Positions 34,101-42,300 of a DNA stretch of 64,000 bases are shown here, in pieces. Each line of letters opens with the position of its first letter. Positions within the stretch are counted from its first letter, which is position 1. The notes beneath the pieces were generated by a model. That model saw only the letters and a list, made by a program, of their open reading frames with translations. It was not told the origin of the DNA and did no database searches. Where the stretch lies: the NCBI GenBank assembly GCA_013396915.1, contig VWZL01003401.1, forward strand, positions 1,073,898-1,137,897, in the 5' to 3' direction. This DNA comes from Stercorarius parasiticus (taxonomy: Eukaryota > Chordata > Aves > Charadriiformes > Stercorariidae). Made by a program: the position numbers and the translations under genes.

Positions 34101-35255
34101 TCCCATTCACCTTTCTTCAGCAGTATGCCCTCGTCTCTTCCTTCTCTAACAGCTTCGTTGCTATGAGAGCATAAAACTCCATGTTCGATGACTAAGCTTC
34201 TGGCATATCAAAAACTCAAGTACCAGTGTTAGTCTTTTGACCGGAAGGAATACTGGCCTTGTCTTTTTTACAGTAACTAAGAAATTAAGTTGTGTGTTTT
34301 CTTAATTAGTTTCAGCCCTCATGTCCGTATTTCTTTCTAGGAACTATGAGAATTACTTTATCAAGGCACAGAAAGTCAGACGTCTCATTGCGAATGACTT
34401 CTTGAAGGTTTTTGGGAGCGGTGTTGATATTTTACTCACTCCTACTACTCTGAGTGACGCAGTACTATATAGGGAATTCATCAAAGAAGACAACAGAACC
34501 CGCAGTGCGCAAGATGACATCCTAACACAGGCTGCAAACATGGCTGGTGAGTAGGGACAGGAATTCAACTACGTTTTCCTTTGCCTAGTCATATTTAATG
34601 TCCATTCGCTTCAGCTATTTAACCTTTTCTTCAGAGTCAGGATATTTCCCCTCTGTGTTGTAATCTTAACAGTGATAACCTGGTATAAGGATAGCTTATT
34701 TATGAAATGCTATGAAATGTAAGACTAGATTTTAAAATGAGGCACCTGGGAGCTGGGTAGGGGCTGCAGATATGATGAATCCCTTCAAGTTCCAGAGACC
34801 GAAATCTCTTTCTTAGGAGAGTTGAGTGTGTTTTCAGAGGATGCTGATTCCTTAGATCACTCTAATTAATTTCTTGTGATCACCTGGCAGTATCCTTAGT
34901 TCGTTGACTGAAATTATTTTAACTAGTCTTTTTCTTCTACATAAAAACATTTCTAAGAGTAGAATTGTTACAAAAAGTACTCCAAGTGGATTTCTTTATT
35001 AGTAAGTGCTTGCATGTGTATCTTTTCTTTTTTTTTCTTTCAGGACTGCCAGCCATAAATGTTCCCACAGCTCTTTCAGAGAGAGGCTTGCCAGTTGGGC
35101 TTCAGTTCATTGGACGTTCGTTCCAGGAGAAGCAGCTTCTCACTGTAGCCAAATGGTTTGAAAAACAAGTAAAATTCCCAATGATCCAGCTAGAAGACGT
35201 GAAGAGGCACAACCACGATGTCTTTCAGCATGAGAAATCTGCTTCTTTTTCATAA
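22171..35255 (+). CDS. QRSL1: QRSL1, mitochondrial GatA subunit of Glu-tRNA(Gln) amidotransferase (gene span)
   Basis: Subunit A of the GatCAB complex. Family knowledge: in the mitochondrial matrix it hydrolyses glutamine and passes ammonia to GatB, converting misacylated Glu-tRNA(Gln) to Gln-tRNA(Gln). Eleven coding exons (22171-22194, 22453-22612, 23776-23874, 25256-25352, 27116-27292, 29525-29700, 29826-29938, 31499-31691, 32089-32206, 34341-34546, 35044-35255) join in frame into 1,575 bases, 524 residues plus stop; human has about 528. The amidase-signature triad is complete: Lys76 in IAVKDN, Ser171 in [11 protein letters not shown] and Ser195 in [14 protein letters not shown], the positions I recall for human QRSL1. 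All introns are GT-AG. There is no strong targeting peptide beyond MLRASLRE, as in the short human N-terminus. A possible poly(A) signal lies at 35,559. Confidence 0.97.
22453..22612 (+). CDS. QRSL1: QRSL1 exon 2 (residues 9-62)
   Basis: Encodes [18 protein letters not shown], then FLNAYITV and [12 protein letters not shown], the N-terminal helical region of amidase-signature enzymes. Acceptor CTTTCAG, donor GTATGT, ending with one base of the Gly62 codon. Confidence 0.95.
22613..23775 (+). other. QRSL1 intron 2
   Basis: 1,163 bases, GT-AG, losing CpG density after about 22,700. No repeats recognised. Confidence 0.9.
23776..23874 (+). CDS. QRSL1: QRSL1 exon 3 (catalytic Lys76)
   Basis: Encodes [17 protein letters not shown], then [12 protein letters not shown]. 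Lys76 of AVKDN is the general base of the Ser-Ser-Lys triad. Acceptor AATGCAG, donor GTACAG. Confidence 0.95.
23875..25255 (+). other. QRSL1 intron 3
   Basis: 1,381 bases, AT-rich, with A and T runs. No repeat family recognised. Confidence 0.9.
25256..25352 (+). CDS. QRSL1: QRSL1 exon 4 (residues 95-127)
   Basis: Encodes [18 protein letters not shown], then [11 protein letters not shown], a block conserved from bacteria (GKTN-DEFAMG). Acceptor TTTTCAG, donor GTGAGT. Confidence 0.95.
25353..27115 (+). other. QRSL1 intron 4
   Basis: 1,763 bases, GT-AG. Contains a chance open frame at 25,741-26,157 that begins with a non-ATG codon and shows no known family. Confidence 0.9.
27116..27292 (+). 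CDS. QRSL1: QRSL1 exon 5 (catalytic Ser171)
   Basis: Encodes [15 protein letters not shown], then [15 protein letters not shown], the core of the amidase signature; Ser171 is the cis-serine of the triad. The hydrophilic linker between ([16 protein letters not shown]) is also variable in other vertebrates. Acceptor GTCGCAG, donor GTAAGA. Confidence 0.95.
27293..29524 (+). other. QRSL1 intron 5
   Basis: 2,232 bases, AT-rich, with a 16-base T run near 28,228. The longest open frame of the window, 163 codons at 28,973-29,464, lies antisense here and resembles nothing known. Confidence 0.9.
29525..29700 (+). CDS. QRSL1: QRSL1 exon 6 (nucleophile Ser195)
   Basis: Encodes [18 protein letters not shown], then [20 protein letters not shown]. 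Ser195 is the acyl-forming nucleophile. Where human has GFKPSYG this copy reads GLKPTYG. Acceptor ACCATAG, donor GTATTG. Confidence 0.95.
29701..29825 (+). other. QRSL1 intron 6 (125 bases)
   Basis: The shortest intron in the window. The exon 6 frame has no stop inside it; because 125 is not a multiple of three, retention would shift exon 7 out of frame, with a stop near the end of exon 7. Confidence 0.9.
29826..29938 (+). CDS. QRSL1: QRSL1 exon 7 (residues 245-282)
   Basis: Encodes [14 protein letters not shown], then [16 protein letters not shown]. The AGHDP-DST motif is general for GatA. Separated from exon 6 by only 125 bases. Acceptor ATTTCAG, donor GTAACA. Confidence 0.95.
29939..31498 (+). 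other. QRSL1 intron 7
   Basis: 1,560 bases, GT-AG, no recognised repeat. The frame at 30,061-30,456 is within the intron and has no family resemblance. Confidence 0.9.
31499..31691 (+). CDS. QRSL1: QRSL1 exon 8 (residues 283-347)
   Basis: Encodes [44 protein letters not shown] and MARFDG. The [12 protein letters not shown] motif recurs in GatA proteins. Acceptor TCTAAG, donor GTAAGG. Confidence 0.95.
31692..32088 (+). other. QRSL1 intron 8
   Basis: 397 bases, GT-AG. The exon 8 frame continues about 24 codons into it before a stop. AT-rich, nothing else seen. Confidence 0.9.
32089..32206 (+). CDS. QRSL1: QRSL1 exon 9 (residues 347-386)
   Basis: Encodes [17 protein letters not shown], then [18 protein letters not shown]. 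The E-F---VRGRIL-GNY motif is conserved in GatA. Acceptor TTTTCAG; donor GTAAGC after CA, the first two bases of the Gln386 codon (Glu in human). Confidence 0.94.
32207..34340 (+). other. QRSL1 intron 9
   Basis: 2,134 bases, AT-rich, with a 16-base T run at about 33,265. No gene or repeat family recognised. Confidence 0.9.
34341..34546 (+). CDS. QRSL1: QRSL1 exon 10 (residues 386-455)
   Basis: Encodes [16 protein letters not shown], then [15 protein letters not shown], then [13 protein letters not shown]. The LLTPTT motif lies near the substrate pocket. Acceptor TTTCTAG, donor GTGAGT. Confidence 0.95.
34547..35043 (+). other. QRSL1 intron 10
   Basis: 497 bases with a strong polypyrimidine tract before the final acceptor. 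Nothing else recognised. Confidence 0.9.
35044..35255 (+). CDS. QRSL1: QRSL1 exon 11 (C-terminus and stop)
   Basis: Encodes [20 protein letters not shown], then [17 protein letters not shown], ending SASFS before TAA. NMAGLPA-N-P and GLP-GLQ-IG are closing motifs of the family. The tail is a little shorter than in human (about four residues). Acceptor TTTCAG. Confidence 0.95.
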
Positions 35256-35558
35256 CATGGGACTTGCTGTTCAGCTAAAGCAAGAAGGCTGTGGAGACGG
35301 TCTAGAAATGTGTTCCTGCAGTTAATTCTCTTTTGCAGAAATAGTAATTCATTTTAAGAAGACCATATACAGTAATGCAGGATGGAATCATCACAGCTCC
35401 TGTTATTATGTAATTAAGGCAAAGTGAATCATTACGTAAATGTCTATTATTAAGAACCATTTCTAACTGATATTAAAAACACCAAGTTGAAATTATTTAT
35501 CTTATGTCTGTGGAAGTGCTTTTTTCCATCCCCAGAGGGTGTGTAAGGTCTCTGACCC

Positions 35559-35564
35559 ATTAAA
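35559..35564 (+). terminator. candidate QRSL1 poly(A) signal ATTAAA
   Basis: ATTAAA about 300 bases after the stop codon, followed 25-70 bases later by a GT-rich stretch (ATTGTTGCCTAAGGGTTGGTT) suited to a downstream element. No AATAAA occurs between the stop and this site. Other ATTAAA-like strings follow near 35,740, so the true end may be further right. Confidence 0.4.
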
Positions 35565-35599
35565 GAACTGACCTGAACTTTCCTGTGAAAATTGCATTG

Positions 35600-38500
35600 T
35601 TGCCTAAGGGTTGGTTTCCTTCTGGAGCATAGACTTTTGCAATGGAACAATCAGACAAGCTCTAATGGAACAAAGGTATCAAGGATCCATGCACCAACAG
35701 ATAAATACAAAAGGAAACGAGAATAACTTATAGATAGTTAATTAAAAAAAAAAGTAAAATCCCTTCTCGCAATCTTATGCAAGAGGTGAAATAACTTCCA
35801 GGTTTACAAATCATGCAGATTACTCTTCTGGGTAAAGATGTCTACTAGTCCTTGAGTAGTTGTTTTCTTCTCCCTTTGTCACTGGTCTTTATAATCAGCA
35901 CTTAATTTTTTTCTTAGTAAGTATTCATTTTATCTTCTTCGGTGTAACTCTCCATAAGAGTAATGCCACCTATTCCTTCATGGATGGCCATTCAGCACAA
36001 TAGTAATGTGAAACAAATTTCCAAACCGTAATGTTGGTAGACTGGACAACCTACTAAACAACTAATAACCTGTTTGAATGGTGTAATTTCCATTTTTCAA
36101 GAGTTGAAAAAAAAGAGGGATATCCAAGTTGGTAAGTTTGGGTTTGCATCAGATTTGCTTTCAGTCATAGTTTAAGCTTGCACAGATGCAAAAAATGTAG
36201 GGCAGCGAAAACGATTGAGATGTAGTCCAATATGGTAACATAGGGAATCTTCCTCAATTACATCTTATCTTAGACCATACTGTCACCTATATAAAAAAAA
36301 AAAAATCACCTTATTTCTAAAAATTGTAAGTGAAGTGGTGAATTTTCCACACCTCAAAGCGAGTTGTTCCAATACTTTTCCCACATGATTAAAATGGTAC
36401 ATGATTAAAAATACCACACGATTAAAATTTAAGAAGTAAAATTAAAATTTTAATTTAAATATTTAAAAACCAAGGTATACCTTTTCCTAGTCTGATGCTA
36501 TCTGGCTTCTTTTCATAGAACAGTTTTCTGGAAAGTTGCTGCTTCTGTTAATGGGGGTCCCAACAGGCTATTTTCACCATTGTCTTGCTCAATAATTGAG
36601 GTATGCCCTAATCATACTGTCACTGTATGCATCTTGTCTTCTAGCAGCTTACTGACCAGAGCTCTCGGTGAGGTTATCTATTGTCCAGGTTGGAATACCT
36701 GGACCTATGCTTGGAATACCTGCTCTTTGATTCAGTCACATCCCAAAGCCAGACCTGCCACTCGCTGTTTCTAAAGTAAGGGTGAGTATCTTTGGCCTAG
36801 AGTTTGAGATAAAATGCTGACTGTGGAGAGCATTCCCAGAGGGATGTGAAGAGCCTTGGAGTGTTACTCACAGAAGAGGACAAGCAGAGAATTGTGCTCT
36901 CCCTTGGAAATTAATTCTGGACTGACTTCTGGCCTGACTTCTGCCCCAGAGGAAAATGCCTGCTTATGGTTGGCAATCTTTCTCTTTAAACTTCCCCTGA
37001 TATTAAGAGAAATCTGATGGAAAAACTGGATCAAGCAAAGATTCCCACTCCACGTTTGCCAGGCAGGTAGAGGAGGGGTAGGTGAAGGGGCACTGTTCTC
37101 ATACCTGCACTACTTCTGGTTTTTTTTTAAAGCAGGGCTCTGATTCCAGTCTCCGGCACCCTCTAAATGAACATTCGGATGATCAGAGCGATTGGCTGTT
37201 CTGACACAGGTCCTTCAGAGTTTCTTCTGTTGGAAGATTTCTGACCGTAGAATAACTGTGCAGTGAAATAAGCAGTAGGGAAGGTACAAATCAGACAAGC
37301 GGACATCCATTCTGCAACTCTGAAAGTTCATAACTTTATGTTAGTGTTTGAGACCCGTCTTTGAAGTCAAGGTTGTAAAATCTTGAAAACAAAGCTCCTG
37401 GGTAGATACTTAAATTTCTGGGCTATTAGATTCAAGGCAGCTCCAATAAGGATCCCATCTTGCTCCCACTCTCAGCTGTTTTGCTTTTTGGCAGACTGGA
37501 TGCGCTTTCTGCCCTCCCCTATCTAATGCTGGAATTTCACCAAGCCAGAGGTGAGAGCTTGGAAATCAGGATGGTCGAGCAGCTTCAGGATGTATGCAAG
37601 AGTTTTCCAAGACGGTATCTAAGAGATTTTTGCTGTCTTCATATTAGAAAACCATTTTGAAGTAGTTGACTTTGGGCCCCTCAGCAGTTCCTGAAGTAGC
37701 TTAACACCCCGGCTTACCTGTAGGTATCGTGGTTGTGATGGGAAACTCTGAGCAGAGCTTTATGTAGCTGCCACCAGTGTCAAGTCATGGCTACAGAGTT
37801 ATAAGTTGAAGTTTCTATGACAGATAATTAGACTCTCAAAACCCCTTGTTACAGAAGTAGAGGAATTCCAGGGAGCAGGAAGTTCTGGGGGTAAAAAAAC
37901 AAAAGAAAAAACCCGCCCTGCCTACACAAACATTTTGTACAGCTCTCTTGGAAAACAATTGGCTGAAATGATAGAGTTGAAGGTTTTATGGCATTGCAGC
38001 TTAGCCACAGCAGGGGGTAGGTGTAACCTTCGCACACAGAGGGCCCAGGTAATTCCAGTGTTTCCTGAAGGAAACAAAAGCTAGAGCCTTAGCAAATGAG
38101 CAATCTGCTTAAGTTTGGGGTGGCAAATTTTTTTCTTCAGGCAACGAGAAACTGTTAAGGACATTGCTTTTGCTGTAAGATGTTTTTAAATACAACTGCC
38201 ATCCGCTGTTGCAGTTTATGCAGTTTCCATGTATGTGTTTTTTCCCTCACCCTCCTTAACAGACTTAGGGTAAGAAGAAAGTCAAAGCAAAATTTAAGCT
38301 GACTGCTGCTACTTTATTCCTACGTTTTTCATTTTTTAGGCGTTGGGCCAGTCTCAGTGGCCTGTCTGGCCCAAACCATGACAAATAGTTACTGTGACTT
38401 CATTGTAGCTTCCCCTTCCATAGTGCTAGTCACTTCTCCATCGATTTTATGATTCACCTAGGAACTGATTTATCTGGAAAGCTGCACTGGGGAATGGGGT

Positions 38501-39172
38501 GTCCCAGGCACCCCCCCACCTCCCTTCAGCTCTGGCCCCCAGGATACTGAGAGCAATACCACTGGACTCGCATACAGGAGGTGAGGAACTGAAAAAGAAT
38601 GAAGAAGTGGGCACAGCCTGTCTAAAATTCTAAGAGACTGCTAGGATTATACAGCAGTCATACTTCATGTTAAACTGGTGGCCACAATGCCACCAGAGGG
38701 GGCAGGGAAAAAAAAGGAAAAAGGCAAAAAAGGTTAATCTAAGTTTCTTATTTTTCAGTATGTCTCTCAAATAAAAAGGAAGGTATCCAATTACAGGAAT
38801 GTTAGAAAGAGGCAGGAAATGAAAAACACTCACAATCATCTCAATTAGCTTATCGCACCTTTGCTTGACTAATGTCCAGATTCAATTAAGGGATTCCAAG
38901 CTAACCTTTTTTTTTTGTAAACAGAAGAAAGGCTTTTCCCCACCCAGCATGGGCATCCTCCCGTGCTTGCTGTTGAACAGCGATAAAAAGTGGTTTTAGC
39001 TCAGTTTTTAGCTTAGTGGTATGAGGCATTCAGAGAAAGCAGCAGGAACCCAGCCAGGCGGCTCTGCCTGGTCCTGTGTGCAGTTTTACAGCCTGTTCTG
39101 TGGTCCCATATGGGTACAATAAGGGTGTAAATGCTGTTGAGAGTCACAAGCAAATGCTGCGGCACAATGTAC
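35600..39172. other. QRSL1 3' flank, intergenic
   Basis: No coding region recognised. Contains a short AT-rich local repeat near 36,385-36,440 and a TTGGAATACCTG pair near 36,691-36,723. The rest is unassigned sequence. Confidence 0.7.
36385..36440. repeat. local repeat of CAYGATTAAAA units
   Basis: Three spaced near-copies of an 11-base unit (ACATGATTAAAA, ACATGATTAAAA, ACACGATTAAAA), followed by an A/T-only stretch. Probably slippage-derived. Confidence 0.7.
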
Positions 39173-39548
39173 GATCATAGAATCACAGAATGGTTTGGGT
39201 TGGAAGGGACCTTAAAGATCATCTCCTTCCAACCCCCTGCCATGGGCAGGGACACCTTCCACTAGACCAGGTTGCTCAAAGCCCCATCCAGCCTGGCCTT
39301 GAACACTTCCAGGGATGGGGCATCCACAACTTCTCTGGGCAACCTGTTCCAGTGCCTCACCACCCTCCCAGTAAAGAATTTCTTCTGATATCTAATTGAA
39401 ATCTCCCCTCTTTCAGTTGGAAACCATTACCCCTTGTCCTATCACTCCACTTCCTGATAAAGAGTCCCTCCCCATCTCTCCTGTAGGCCCCCTTTAAGTA
39501 TTGAAAGGCCGCAATAAGGTCTCTGTGGAGCCTTCGCTTCTCCAGACT
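39173..39548 (-). mobile_element. CR1 LINE, 5'-truncated 3' end
   Basis: Begins with the reverse complement of the CR1 terminal repeat (ATCATAGAATCACAGAATGG), then GGTTGGAAGGGACCTTAAAG. The reverse strand carries the ORF2 C-terminus as degraded blocks, and the copy stops near GCTTCTCCAGA. It closely matches the 3' part of the plus-strand copy ending at 41,903, as an inverted repeat. Confidence 0.93.
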
Positions 39549-40719
39549 ACATGTGATAAAGTGGACTTCAAAGTGCTGAGAACTGACATTTGTTTACCTA
39601 GAGGGACTGTTCTTGCATGTCACTGGTGACGCTGGTTGGTTGGTGAGGAGATTTGTGTGGCCTGCCTCGCCGCCACTGCTGGTGGTGTGTGATGGATGGG
39701 TTGCTGCCACTGTGTGCCAGCTCAGGCAGCCGGGGTGGCAACGGAGACTCCTGGGTTAGATGCCCTCTCCCTTCAGGAGAGGGTGCACGGTGGTGGGAGA
39801 GAAAAAGGGCTTGGAGTTACGAGTCAAAGGAAAGGCTGGCTGAAAGGCTGCTGCAGGCGGGTGTAAAAGATGCAGCAATGAGGGAGCAGGAGCAGAGGTA
39901 GGGAGCACTGGCTGGCAGCAACCAGGCACCCACCTGCACTGTGCTGTGACCTGGGACAGCTGCTGGGTCGCCCCTGCTGTTTGCCAACACTAATCCCAAC
40001 GGAGAGACAAGCTCCTGCACCAGAGTGTATGGAGTAAAAGCACCAGGCACTTCGTTGCGTGACCCAAAAGGGGACCAGTTCTGCTTGGAAAGAGACACAG
40101 AGAAGCACAGAATGGTTGCCTAGGAGAGCTGCAAAACACCAGGAGGCAGAAAACACATGCAAGAGGGGAAGGATTAAGTGTCATAGGAACTGGTAACTCA
40201 TTCAAGAAGCCAGAGACTTAGGAGAGGAAGACCGAAGAGAGAAAGGACGCAGGGATGAACAAGCAGAAGTATTCTGGTGAAGGAGGGGCCCCAACTTCAT
40301 GTTCCTAAATTCAAATCTTTGAAGGTGGGTACATTTGTGAATTCTACCTCTCTAAACTAGAGAGTCTGCTTGATTTAGTCCAAGACCAGAGTATTTAAAA
40401 CTTGCAACTGCAAGCTTTTAGTCCCAAAGTGAGTGCTATTCAGGCACACAATGCCTGGCATGATGCATGCTTAACAAAATTCAAAATTAAAACATGTTAT
40501 TAACAAGATACTTCAGGAACCCTAGGAACACAATGCAAAAGGGACCTCGTGGGTTCAATTTCTCTTTATAGGTAACTATTTCATACAGACAGCTACATAA
40601 ATTTATTAAAATCTATCTGAAAAGCGTTTTAGTTTCTTTCTCCTATTAGTATTCCAGAACCTTTTGTTAGGAACTTTGATCACAGCCAAACCATACACAC
40701 CTATTTGCTCAAGGCAATA
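39549..40719. other. intergenic, between CR1 copies
   Basis: G+C-richer from 39,600 to 40,200, with overlapping open frames on both strands and no known domain. No gene recognised; the right part may already belong to the old LINE that becomes recognisable near 40,720. Confidence 0.6.
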
Positions 40720-40999
40720 TTGTTCCTTTGTTGAAATATGCCTTCTCACTCCTTGTGTTTAATTCACTCTTGTATTTATAGACCACAGTTGCATTCTTCC
40801 TTAGCCTTTATTTTGCTAGGATGAGTAAGTCAAGCTCTTCCAATTTACTCCTGTATATTAAGACTGCCCAGTGCTAATCCCTGTAGGCATTCGCTGCACC
40901 TGCTCCAGCTGAATTCATCTGTCTTCCAACATGGGTGACAAATATTGTAAAGACAACTCCAGGTGCAGTTTTACAAGCAAAACAGTGTTACAGTGGGAT
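40720..40999 (-). mobile_element. ancient CR1/L3-like LINE, left part
   Basis: Diverged blocks such as GCTCTTCCAATTTACTCCTGT, CACCTGCTCCAGCTGAATTC, TTCCAACATGGGTGACAAAT and AACTCCAGGTGCAGTTTTAC follow the order of reverse-complemented CR1/L3 ORF2 C-terminal DNA (the CTGCTCCAG, ACATGGG and CTCCAGGTG landmarks). It continues at 41,904 after the younger insertion. Confidence 0.5.
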
Positions 41000-41903
41000 T
41001 GAGTGCTGCACCCACAGCAAGTTTGCCAATGACACCAAGCTGTGTGGAGTGGTTGACACGCTGGAGGGAAGGGATGCCATTCAGAGGGACCTGGACAGGC
41101 TTGAGAGGTGGGCCTGTGTGAACCTCATGAAGTTCAACAGGCCAAGTGCAAGGTCCTGCACCTGCGTCGTGGCAAACCCAGGCACAAATACAGGTTGAGT
41201 GGAGAATGGCTTGAGAGCAGCCCTGAGGAGAAGGACTTGGGGGTGCTGGTGGACGAGAAGCTCAACATGAGCTGGGAATGTGTGCTCGCAGCCCGGAAGG
41301 CCAGCTGTACCCTGGGCTACATCAAAAGAAGTGTGGCCAGCAGGTCGAGGGAGGTGATTCTGCCCCTTTACTCTGCTCTTGTGAGACCCCACCCGGAGTA
41401 CTGCGTCCAGCTTTGGAGTCCTCAGCACAAGAAGGACATGAACCTGTTGGAACGGGTCCAGCTGAGAGCCATGAAGAAGATCAGAAGGCTGGAGCACCTG
41501 TGCTATGAGGACAGGCTGAGAGTTGGGGTTGTTCAGCTTGGAGAAGGCTCTGGGGAGACCTTCTAGCAGCCTTCCAGTACCTAAAGGGGGCCTACAGGAG
41601 AGATGGGGAGGGACTCTTTATGAGGGAGTGGAGTGATAGGACAAGGGGTAATGGTTTCCAACTGAAAGAGGGGAGATTTATGTTGGATATTAGGAAGAAA
41701 TTCTTTACTGTGAGGGTGGTGAGGCACTGGAACAGGTTGCCCAGGGAATCTGTGGATGCCCCATCCCTGGAAGTGTTCAAGGCCAGGCTGGATGGGGCTT
41801 TGAGCAACCTGGTCTAGTGGGAGGTGTCCCTGCCCATAGCAGGGAGGTTGGAACGAGATGATCTTTAAGGTCCCTTCCAACCCTAACCATTCTATGATTC
41901 TAT
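41000..41903 (+). mobile_element. CR1 LINE, 5'-truncated, about 0.9 kb
   Basis: Carries the ORF2 C-terminal region of the CR1 reverse transcriptase and the 3' end. Motifs visible across shifted frames: [68 protein letters not shown] and then [27 protein letters not shown]. It ends in the CR1 tail CATTCTATGATTCTAT. Frame changes near 41,120 and 41,560 break the reading frame, so it is a dead copy. Confidence 0.95.
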
Positions 41904-42300
41904 TTCCCTGTCGTTCTCAAAAAATTCCTCCCCCGAACACTCTGAAGTTGCATTTGTCTTTTACTCAGCCACATTACACCACAGCGGTAGCTCAAAGCCA
42001 ATTTATGATTAACCAGTGCACTCAGGGCTTTCTCTGTCTCCGTTGCTTACAGTAGATAAGCATTTCTGGTATGAGCTGAGAGCTCATTATTAAGCTTCTA
42101 GGTTCATGACCCTGCACTCCTTCTTGTTACTGCTATTCAAATTATTGGTGTTTTCCAGTTTTTCCTGCAGAATACCACTCTCTGCTGTTTTGACAGTAAC
42201 TCCCGGCTTCATGTCATCAGAAGCAAAGAATGTATCCTTGTAATAACTTTGCTTATCACCAAAATTCTACCCTCATTGCGATAATTTTCCAAGCTGTTGT
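41904..42300 (-). mobile_element. ancient CR1/L3-like LINE, right part
   Basis: Blocks GTTGCATTTGTCTTTTACTCA, TTTATGATTAACCAGTGCAC, CAGGGCTTTCTCTGTCTC, ATTCAAATTATTGGTGTTTT and CTTCATGTCATCAGAAGCAAA follow the order of reverse-complemented old CR1/L3 sequence (GCATTAGCCTTTT, TTTATGATCGACCAGTGCCCCCAGGT, CTTTGTATCATCAGCAAA). This continues the left part at 40,720. Confidence 0.5.

Noticed and set aside
41108..41566. 152-codon frame that looks like a gene
   Set aside because: It is part of a CR1 LINE ORF2 (reverse transcriptase C-terminal region), broken by frameshifts on both sides.
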